Below, piece after piece: positions 1-12,000 of a DNA stretch of 14,681 nt. A program made the position numbers and the translations under genes. The notes under the pieces were generated by a model. It searched no databases and had not been told where the DNA came from. It saw only the letters and a program-made list of their open reading frames with translations. Origin of the DNA: an uncultured Lachnospiraceae bacterium (GTDB taxonomy: Bacteria > Bacillota > Clostridia > Lachnospirales > Lachnospiraceae); contig CAMJKC010000023.1 in NCBI GenBank assembly GCA_946406305.1, positions 1 to 14,681 of the forward strand, read 5' to 3'. Position 1 is the stretch's first letter, and each line of letters starts with the position of its first letter.

Positions 1-3000
1 ACCTTGTGATGCATATATAAGAAATGCCGAGTTTAATGATAACATACATAAATTAGCTAAGGCGCCAAGCCAAGTTCAAGATGTAATGGGGCAAGCTTTA
101 ATCAGATTTACAGATGCCTTAGATACTAAAGCAACACAAAAAGTAGAAAATGTTACATTTAAAAATAATAAACTTGAAACAGATGTTACATCTATAGTTG
201 ATATATATTATCAAAATAAAGAATCAAGTATGTTTATGAGCAATGTTGATTTTGACAACAATATAGTAACTACTCGTGGAGCATTGATGATAAATACACA
301 AGGGACAGATGTATTTGCTGGAAGCTTTACTTTAGAAAAGAGTACTATGTCAAATACATCGTTGAAATCTCAAAAGAAGGGTATATATAGTGCAGGTATA
401 TATGCAAAATCTCCAGGAAGGGGACTCACTATAACAAAAACTCATTTTGAGAATAATGGATATCAAGAAAAAGACTTGATAAGTAGCAATGAAAGGTTTA
501 GAGGTGGAGCTATAGTCATAGATGGTGGAAGTTCTTCAGACCTTAGTGAAAGTATAAATATAACTGAAAACAAATTTATAAATAATATGGCAGATTGTGG
601 TGGAGCTATATATTTGAAAAATACACAAACTACTCTATTAGAGAATAATATCTTTGAGAAAAACGATGCATATTATGGTTCTGCAGTTTATCAAGTAGAT
701 GACTCTGGTGAGAAGATTGGAGTTAAGACTATTAAAGATACAGTATTTACAGGAAATGGTACTGAAGATAGTTCACATGGAACATATTATTTACAAAATT
801 CTACACAGAGAGCTGTAGCAACTAAGTTTGAGAATGTAACTGCTACAGAAAATAAAGGAACAGTAACTTTCTTATATGCAGACCTCGTAGCAAAAGGAAA
901 TGACATAGTATTTACTGGTAAAAATGTATTTGAGAAAAACGTCGGTGGAGCAGTTATACTATCAACAACTGATAAGAACATTATGGCACATAATCCAACT
1001 ATATACTTTGTAGGAGAAAACTATATAAGAGACAATCAAGTTGGTAATGGATATGCTATAAACACAATTAATAGACAAACGAGATATGCTATAGGAAATA
1101 TTATAGATATAAGAAATAATATTTCAGAAGATGGAAAACCTGCAAACTTTGCTATTACAAATAGCACAAATGTAAATTCTATTCAGTCAGAAGGTTTAAA
1201 TGATAACTTAGAATTTTTACTTGGATATAATGGCGAGTATGAAACTATAATAGCATCAGAGTCTTATATATCATTTACTCGTGAGAAAACAGTTACAAAT
1301 GCTGATAATGAGATTACTTTATTCAAATGGACAAGTGATACTATAGAAGATTTTGGTGAAAAATACTTGATGTCACAAGAGCATTTCACTCTTGACAAGA
1401 GAAATGAAAATGAAAACTATGTAGTATATAAGTCAAATGACAATTACTTAGCTATAGGACCAGAGTTAAATGCTAAAAAACTTGTAGGTAACTCATCAGA
1501 GAACTTAGCTACTTCTCAATATATGTATGTAAAATACGGTGCTATTGTATATATAGATAATTTTGGAGATCCAGTAAAAGATACAGGGTATGAAGATTAT
1601 GTATTTAGTGGCTGGCTTGCAGAGAGTTGGATAAAAGAAGAAAACAATAGCAAGTTTGTAAATTGGAATTTTGAGGAAGACTTATTTATATGTAAAAAAG
1701 ACATTGACCAATCAGTTGATGCTATGTGGGCTGTTGACCATGGTCATAAGGTATGTGGAGTAGTACCAAATGGAGGAGATTGCCACGATAAACATGAAGG
1801 AACAACTCATGAAGATTCTACAAAGACTTGGCTCATAGCATTTAACAGTAGATTCTTCAATACAGATATGGAAGCTTCATATATATTGTCAACAGACATT
1901 ACACTTGAGAGATCTATTGAAGAACCAAAGAAAGGTTATATTATATGTCTAAATGGTCATACACTTACTCGTCCTTATGGAAAAGAATTAGTTGTTATGA
2001 CTGAAGCTGATTCAGAATTAAATATTACAAATTGTAAAGAAGAAGGTGGAATACTTTGTCAAAATGGAAGTCTTGACAAACCTGAAGAATTACAAGTTGA
2101 TAGAACTTCACTCATAAGAGTAGAAGGGACTAAAGATGGAAGTGAAAAAGATGCAAGTGTTAATTTATTTAACACAAAGTTTAGATATCCAGGCATAAAT
2201 GGAACATCTGTAGAAGGTGCTATATTAAATGCAAAAAATGCTAATGTAAATATTAACGGTGTTGAAATATGTGACAAGTTGAATGCAAAAGTTAGTATGA
2301 TTTATCTAAACAAGTGTAAAGTTGACTGTATGGCAGGAATAAAAATACAAGATGATATGGCTACTAACCCAGGTGGAGACAAGGGTATTATAACTATTGA
2401 AGATTGCGAAGCTTATTCAAATTATATGGAAATATATAAAGTCGTAATTAAAAATATAAAACTACAAAAAACAGGTGGAGTATTCTACATAAGAGGATTT
2501 GATGGTGGTATCAAAGTCGAAGACTGTGAGTTTGAGAATGTAGATAACAGCGATGCAACAAATGGCAAAGGAGCAATTTTCTACTTCTACAATATAAAAG
2601 GTGGAAATACAGGAGATGCAAATGATGGAGAGGTTGTTTTAATGAATGTTACTGCAAAAGGTAATTTAGCTGTAGATGGCTCAGTAATATATATAGATAG
2701 TGATGACAATATGGATTCAAAGAGTCTTAATTTGAATGTTTTCGGTTCAGAGTTTTCAAATAACACAGCAAAGAATAATGGAGGAGTAATATATTCAAAT
2801 AAGGCAAATTTAGCGACAACTTCAGAATTCGTAGTTAATATGGAATTCTCACCAGCACCAAATGCTACAAATGTAATGAGTAACAATAAAGCAATAAATG
2901 GAAGTGGTGGAGCAATATATATTAGCGGTGGAGACAATTATAGAGAGAAGAAAGATAAGATTGAAATAAGACAAAATATTGCTACACTTGAATTCAAGAA

Positions 3001-6000
3001 TAATACTGCAGGTGAAAATGGTGGTTTCGCATATTTGAAAGATGTAAACTATCATGCTACAGCAACAAGTTGGATAATCGGTGGTGTGACACATGTTACA
3101 GATCCAATAATAATAACTGGAAATGAAGCGAAGAAAAAAGGAGGAGCTTTCTATTTAGAGAGGTCAGAATCACTTCATATAGGAATTTATGCAAATAACA
3201 AAGCAGCTGATGGTTCGGCTATATATGTAGCAGGTAATAAACCAGTAGTTGAAGCTGCAAGAGATTCTATACAATTTGCTGATAACCCTGCTGGGTTCTA
3301 TGCATACAACAATACATATACAGGAACAGGAGCTACAGGCGGTGGTAACATTTCAGTAGGTCCTTATGCAAATATTTATATGAATGGTAGAGTAGTTATA
3401 AGAGGTGAAAGTCCAGAATTCTCAGATACAGAAGCATTTGATAGTTATGACGACTCAAGAAATTCTAAAAACGGAATAAAGAATTTGTTCCTTAGAACAA
3501 TTGAAGGAGCAGGGAGCAATAAATTTGGATTTACAGAATCTGGTGTAACAAGAAAGATAATGGATCGTTTTGATTATGATAAATCTCGTATCCATGTAAC
3601 AATAGACTATTTTGATGAGAAAATTATAACAGGTTATACTAAAAACGGAACTTATCCATGTAACGGTAGATTCTTTGCAGATATCCTAATGGGTGTAAAT
3701 CAAGCAGGTGAGCAAGAAGAAAATCAAGTTTACTATACAGGACAACCTACAAATGCAAATGTCCATATAGGTGTTCAAAGTAGACCAGTTTATTTTGTGC
3801 TTGATGGTGGAGTTCCAGTAGACTCTTACCGTGATTTAAATAATAATTATCACAGTGCAGTTCAATCACAAAAGATAGGTATAGCAGGTGCGGTTCAATT
3901 GCCAAATGCAGATGATGTCCCAGAATTAGTAAGAGATGGATATGAGTTTAAAGGATGGGTTACAAATGTATATGATTTATCAAATCCAAAGAGCTTTACT
4001 ATTAAGTCAGTTGATTTAAAGAATGATAGCTTATATGTTGAACCAGGTGTTGACTATCTTAATGTATATGCAGTTTGGAAAAATAATACGACAGGAAAGA
4101 TAGAAGTAAATTACTTTGAACAGTTATATTATTCAGCTGAAGAAGATGTAGAGTTTGAATTAGAAAAAGACTTATTAGACTACTCTCAATTTGAAGCAAT
4201 AACTTCTGAAAATAATAATGGAGAGTTATATGCAAACAGAATAGAAACTGACCCTGAGAAAATAGCTTACTATACATATAGACAAGCTATAAGTGCAAAG
4301 AATATAGACTTAAATGAATATAAATTGACCAAGACAGTTCCAGATGGAAAACTTATAGACCTTGATTTAGCTGGAGACAAAGAAATTACAATAAAAAATG
4401 GAACACTTACTTATGAAAATCAGGAGAGTAAGCCATTAGATGTAGTGTATATAAGTGCTGCTAAAGTAGAATTAACAGATGTAAATATTACTAAGTTTAG
4501 TATGAATACAAATAGCACTGAGAAAGGAAGTCTCATAAAGACATCTAAAGAAACAACATTTAATAATGTAAAAGTTAATGAGAACGAAAATATTAGATTA
4601 GACTTGACTGGACTTTTTGCAGATAAATTAGAAATGAAGAATAATATGAGCACAGCTAATACAATAGGTGACAATGGATATGAGAATAGTCTTATTCACT
4701 TAATGATGACAGGAGAGAATGGTAAATATATCAATATATTGAATTCAAAAATTTCAGATAATACATACAATGCTATAATGTATATTGATATGAACAAGGC
4801 TACAAATTTAGATAAAGTAGAAATACGAAAATCAGAAATCACAAATAACAACATTGTGAATGATGCAGTGGTAAATGGATATCTAATAAAAGTTGGAAAT
4901 AAAGGAACAACTGCAAATTCTAATAGCTATTTGAAATTAGGAAGTAGTACTATAAAAAATAATACAAATTATGACTACTTGATATCAAATGATTATTTGA
5001 AACTTGATGTAAGATATAGTGACATTATTGAAAACACAGTTAGAAAATCAGTTATAAGTCAAGTGACAGATGGTAGCGATGTAATAAGTGCAGAGTATAT
5101 TGAATCAACTATAAAATCTAACACAGTTGTTGACAATGGTTTGTATGGAAGTGTCATAGAGAATAAAGGCAAAAATTCATCAAACAACAGAGATAGATAT
5201 GAGAATGTTGAAATAACAGAAAATAGAGTTGAGAATGCTATAAAATATTTAGGTCAAGATGGAAGTGTAATAAGCCCATATGTATTATTTGCAGGAAAAG
5301 TTAAGATTATTAACAATCAAAACATGCAAAGAAAAATAAGCAACTTATTGTTTGCACCAATAGACAAGACAGTGTCAGGTGCTAACACTATGGTTCAATT
5401 TGAGGACATAGCTTCTACATCACAAATAGGTCTTAACATAGTAGGACTTGAAGATTATGCTGACATAAGACCTATAGCATATGAAACTTGGACTCATTCA
5501 ATTCACAGTGGAGATTATGCAAATCATAATATCTTCACAATAGATAATGACAGTAGATATAAAGTGTATAAAAAAGATAAAACATCTATTTACTATGGAC
5601 TTGAAAGTAGCTACAATGTTGTAACATTTGATGTTTCAGGTGAGCCAGTGGAAAATACAGTTTTGAGTCAGCAAGTAGCAACAGGTTCTGCGGCAGACTT
5701 AGTAATAGACCCTGTAAGTAAAGATGGCCATAAATTCCTCGGTTGGTATACAGATGAGACATTCGAGAAGAAATATAACTTCACTGATGCATCAGATACA
5801 TTGATTACAAAAGAGAAAGCAACTATATATGCTCTATGGGAAAGGAAAGTAACAATTACAGTTATTGCAAATGATGGTGGATATTCAGCTTCAAATAGAA
5901 GAAAAGCCCTTGCACCTGTTACTCCATCTACTTCAGTAAAATATGAAACTTGGATGGGTAAACCAATAAGTAAAGACTTAGATAACAATGATGTAGAGAG

Positions 6001-9000
6001 AATGGCATTTAAGAGAGAGGGTATGGACGAGTCAGGTTGGTGGACATCTAACGGATTTAACAATGGTAAAAATGATAAAGATTGGGGCAAAGAGTGGAAC
6101 TTTAATACCACAAAAGCTCTAAAAGATGCTGAAGTTTATGTAAAATGGTTAGGTTCAAAAGTTGTAATAACTTTTGACCCAGAGTGGATAGGAACGACAC
6201 CAGTTAAATATGTATCTGGAACAAATGTTATAAATGCACACTTTGACTCTGCTCTTGAAGAAGATCTACCAGTAGTAGAGAGAGAGGGTTACACATTTGG
6301 TGGTTGGTATATAAGCACTACTTCTATGATAGCTGCAAATAAATTGTCAAATGGAATGGCTATAAGCTATGAGACAGATGTTACAGCATATGCAAAGTGG
6401 ACACCTGTAAAATATACAATCAACTATATTGCTACAGAGTCAAATGCAAATAGCAAGATGAAATCTCAAGTAATGACATTTGATAAAAAAGAGAAACTTT
6501 ATAAGAATACTTATGTATATACAGGAAATACTATAGACCATTGGGAGATGTATGACAACAGTGGAAAACTTATAAAGACATTTAAAGATGAAGAAGAGAT
6601 ATTAAATATTTCAAATGGTGACCCTGTGAATTTATACATTGTATGGACAGCTGGTAAGTATGTAGTATCATTTGATGTAAACGATTCAACTGGTTCTACA
6701 AAAGCTACAGTTTCAACTGCAACTGTTTCTGTAATATATGGAAAAGAGATTGGTGCTTTGCCAACTCCTGTAAGACCAGGATATACATTTGATGGTTGGT
6801 ATAAGACAAAATCAACTGTTGACAGTGATTTGGTAAATAAAGATACACTCTACAACTGGCCTACACTTGTAAAGAGTGGAGTAGTACAAGACGCAACATT
6901 CTTCGCTAAATGGTTAAAGAACAAATATACTATAAAATTCAATAAGTCACTCACAACTGCTGAAGGAGAGATGGCAGACATAGATGCAGAATTTGATACA
7001 AAAGTTGTTATACCAAAGAATGTATACACAGCAGATGGATACACATATCTATACTTAGATACGACAGCACAAGTTGAAGAAAACGGAAGAATGGTATCTA
7101 AAATAGGAACTTATTCAAATGTTTCAAAACTTACTATTCCTCAATTTGACAACTTAGGTTGGACTACAGGTATAGCAAGTGGTTCTGTAATTACATTAAA
7201 AGCAAATTGGAAAGAACATCAATATAGAGTTGAATATTATGCTAATGTGCCAGAAGGGACTTACATACTCAATGGAATAGCAACTTATTCAGTAGCAACT
7301 CACTCATATACAGACAAATGGAAACTCAATACAGATATTCCAACTATATATGAAGTAGATGGATACGAGTTCAGTATGTTTACAGATACTGAAGATGGCA
7401 GAAGTCCAAAAGTAGAATTCTCTTATGATGACACAGGTGCTCCAGAGTCATATGGTTTATTGAAAGATAATCAAACTTATAAACTTTATGCACAATGGGT
7501 AAAAAATCCATACTATGTTGACTTCTTACCAGGTGGAGAAGATGTAACAGATGAAGGCTACAAGGTAGAAGGAACTATGTCAAGACAAAAAATGGAAGTT
7601 GGAAAAGCGGCATCACTTCTCAATGTAAACAGCAAGACAAACGGATTCACATTTAAAGGACACACATTCAAATATTGGAAAGATACAGAGACTCTTGCTA
7701 CATACTCAAATGCTGAAGAAGTTATTAACTTAAGGACAGAGAAGAATGAAATAGCAACACTTACCGCTATATGGGATGAATATGTATATAGCATAGATTA
7801 CGATTACAATGAGCCAACTACAAGTGCAGAAGAAGGAAATGTCATAATAGGTGAAAAAGCTGTATTCACAAATGTAAAATACGGAGAGAAAATAAATATA
7901 GGAACAGCAAGTGCTATTATAAAAGGTTATAAACTTAAAAACTTCATAACTAATAATTCAGCGAAGATGGAGATAAAAGAAAATGAAGTTGTAAGTCGTT
8001 TGGCATCAGAAAAATTAAACAATGAAGAAGTAGTTCTTAAATTCATATGGGAAAATGAGAAATATAATGTCCTATTTGATAAGAACTTAATGGGTAGTTC
8101 ATTTGATGTAGATAATACAACTTGGGTAGAAACTAAACAATATACATACGACAAAACTTTCCAAAAAGGCGACACATCAACAGATGCTGTAAAAGGTTTG
8201 CCAGTGCCTACTCGTGCAGGATTTAAGTTTAGTGGTTGGACACTCACACCTGCAAGTCCTACAGAAGTTTTGGCAAGCACAGATTATATTAAGAACAACA
8301 TATTGTTTAGATATAGTGATCCAATAGATGCGGCAGGTAATGTTCTAAAACTATATGCACATTGGAAACCACTTTCATACACAATTACTTTAAATGCAAA
8401 TAATAAGACAGGTAGTGTAGGAGCTCAAAATGGTACATATAAAGCACTTGGTGCAACAGAAGTTAATACAAGTAAGCTTACAAATAGACTATTTGACCAG
8501 GCTATAGGTACTCTTGCTACTCCAAACCTTGCAGGATATAAATTCAAATATTATACAAAGCAACAAAATGATGATGCAGGAACGGAAAAAGTTGATTCAA
8601 CTACTTTAGTATGGCCAGATAGCACTAATGCTACAAATACAAAATATTCTATATATGCACAATATGACCCTATACATTATAATATCAGCTTTAAGAAAGG
8701 TGCAGATGATGTAGAAGGAGAGGTAAATTCTATTACAAATGTTTCATATATTGATGATGTGCCTCTTCCTACTATAGAAGACACAGCAGCTTCTACAAAA
8801 TATAAGAGAAAAGGTTATACATTTGCAAATTGGAAGTATGACAACAAACCAGCAAAGGCATTTAACAAGAACTCAAATATCACTCAGACATATAATAATG
8901 GTGTGACAGTAAATAGATTAGCAGAGTTTGATGATGATACAGTAGAACTTGTTGCTGAATGGACAGCACATAAATATACTGTAGTGTTTGACAAAAATGC

Positions 9001-12000
9001 CCCAGTGTCAAAGACTGGTGAAGAAAATGTTGTAAATGGAACTATGGCAAATCAAACATTTACATACGACACTAAACAAGCTGTAAGAGAAAATGTTTAT
9101 AAATTAGAGGGTTATAAATTTACAGGATGGAATACAAAGAAAGATAAGACAGGTATTCATGTTGATGATAAAGAAGCAATAGCAACACTTAGCAGTGCAG
9201 GTTATGGACCTTCAGGCGATAATGAGATTTGTACTTTATATGCAGAGTGGGAGCCAATTAAATACACTATAACATTAGATGTAAATGATAAAAACACAAC
9301 AGGTAATGGAAGCACAAATGCTACACTTAAATATGGTTCAGAAACAAGGACATCAGGAACTGTAGAAGTAGCATACGACGGTGCATTTGATATGACAGTG
9401 TTAAACAACTGGAAAGCAGAGAGAGACGGATATGATTTCTTAGGTTGGGCAACTGCTTCAAATATACTTTACGACAACAGACAGAACAGTGTTATAAATT
9501 CTAACTTCACATACAGAAACCCACAAGATTCTACAATATATGCAGTATGGAAGAATAAAGAATATAAAGTATCATTTAATGTTAGAACAAGAACATTCAA
9601 AAGTACAGATGTAATACCTACTGTGCCAGATAAGACTGTTTGGTTTGATATGCCATATGGAAAAGTTGAAGGAATAGCAGCATCTGAGCCACTTCCTATA
9701 CCAGAGATAGCAGGTTATGTATTTGGAAGTTGGGCACTTGATACTTGGAATTTCTCAGTAGAGAGAGAGCCAAAAGAAGAAATGTTAATAGGCGAGACAT
9801 CTCCAAATTATACAAAACTTGGGAACTCAACATTACTTGGTTGGTGGAGAGGTTCAAAGAACGACATCTACTTAAAGGCTAACGGTGGTAAGATATACGA
9901 TAAAGATGGAACGAGAACTATGGTTGATGAATTGACAACAAGTGGTATGTATGGTGTGCCAATAAATCAAGTTGGATATATACCAGACAGCAAAGTGTCA
10001 GTTCGTGTATCTGGTGTAACACACTATCAAATAGAGAAAGTTGGATATGCATTTGAGGGTTGGTACACAACACCAAGTGATGCAAATCAATATAAAGAGT
10101 CTAAAGAAGCTGTAACTGGAAATACATTATACTGGAGTGATATAGCTGATGCTACACTTTATGCAAGATGGAGCCCAGTAGAATATACACTCACATATAA
10201 TACTAATTTACCAAATGGTGTAAACAATACTTCAATTACTTGGGATAGATCAATAGCAAGTGCACAAAGCAAGTTCAGCTTTGGCAAGAAATACAACAAA
10301 GATGTTTTACCTATACCAAGGATAAATGGGTATGGATTTAAAGGTTGGTTCATTTCTCCAACAGATGTAAATTCAAAGAACATATATAATGATGAATGGA
10401 ACTTTAGCGACTCTGAATGGGCATTACTCACTGCAAACAATATGAAGGTTACAGTATATGCTCAGTGGGAAGTAAAAGAATTAAACATAACTTGGGATGG
10501 TAATGCAGGTAGTGGTTCTACAACTCCAAGAGTAGATAATAAGAACCAAACTTCAGTTACTGAGAAATATAAATATTCAGATGTTATAAGAAGCCTTAAA
10601 AATGCAACTCGTGATGGATATAAATTAGATGGTTGGTATTTGAAGAAAGGCGAAGATGTTCTATCTGAGACATACAACAGAAATGCTTGGGCAAATAAAG
10701 TAGTTGCAAATACTACAAGAGCGACATTTGATGATGATACATCTATATATGCAAAATGGATGCCAAATGAAATAACAATAAACTTTAATGCAAATGAAGG
10801 AAGTGCATCAAATAGAGCAGTATTGTCATATGCTCAAAGAAAGATACTATTTGATGATTTGATAAGTAAGGGAAGAAGTAGGGGAGCTATAGATGGTGCA
10901 TTGCCAACTTCAGCTATCACAGGCGGTCTTCCAACAGCAACTTTAGTTGGTTATGAGCTTGTAGGTTGGAATACAAAAGCTGATGGAACTGGAAAGAATT
11001 ATCAAGCTACAGATAGGTTTACAGAGTTCAGCAATAACAATATTGTTACTCTATATGCACAGTGGAAAGCAAAAGATTATACAGTTTCATTTAACCTAAA
11101 TGATGCATCAAATAGCCACGGAAGTACAAATGCAAACCCTACAAGTTATGAAAACATTACTGTAACATATGATACAAACTTTGCAGATTTACCTGAACCT
11201 ACAAGAGTTGGATATACATTTGACGGTTGGTATATGAAAGATGGATTCAATGGTGGAAATATTGAAAACGGAGTTTGGGGAACAAAAGTAAGTAATGGAT
11301 TAAGATTCAACGATTCACAAATTAGTGAGATGAAAGACAACACAGGAAATGTAACTTTATATGCTAAATGGTTGAGAAAAGATGTAAAAGTTATATACAG
11401 TGCAAATAAAGGATCAGGCAGTGCAGAAGTTACTTTTGTAGATGGGTTAAATAAAATAACTGGAGATTCATATGAAGGAGTAGGATATTTTGACCTTGAG
11501 TTAAGCAAAAATAGAAACTTAACAGATCGTCAATTAGTAACTGTTACAAGAGATGGTTATAACTTTAAAGGATGGAGCACAACAGAAAATGCATCTGACA
11601 TCAAAGACTTATCTACTTGGGATGTAAATAGCGAGAACGACATTACACTCTATGCTATATGGGAAGCAAAACAATATAAGATAGTATTTGATGGTAACTA
11701 TACAAATGAGATGAAACCACAAGGAAATGCACCTCATTCAACAGACAAAGATACAATTAGTTTACCAACAGAAGAAGGAATAACAGTAGCATTTGAAAAT
11801 AACTTCCCAGATTTAAGTAGTTATAAAGCACATATTTATTCTAACAATGCTACACTTGGGACACAAAATGTTGAAGGTTGGAATTTCAAAGGTTGGTCAT
11901 ATAACAAGACAGATGTTGTAACATCTACAACAAACTTCAATCAAACAGCATATAGTAATAGTAAGATTGATGAAACTAAATTAGAAATCACATTATATGC

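Noticed and set aside
86..88. ATG at 86 as the start of the giant gene
   Set aside because: No ribosome site precedes it, no signal peptide follows it, and codons from base 2 to 85 are open and of the same Asn-rich helix character, so the gene begins upstream.
5668..6111. 147-residue minus-strand reading frame, and similar ones at 2587-2937, 7927-8280 and 11146-11508
   Set aside because: They lie wholly inside the giant gene on the opposite strand, have no ribosome sites or recognisable domains, and their Ser/Leu/Phe-rich composition is what the complement of this coding sequence gives.
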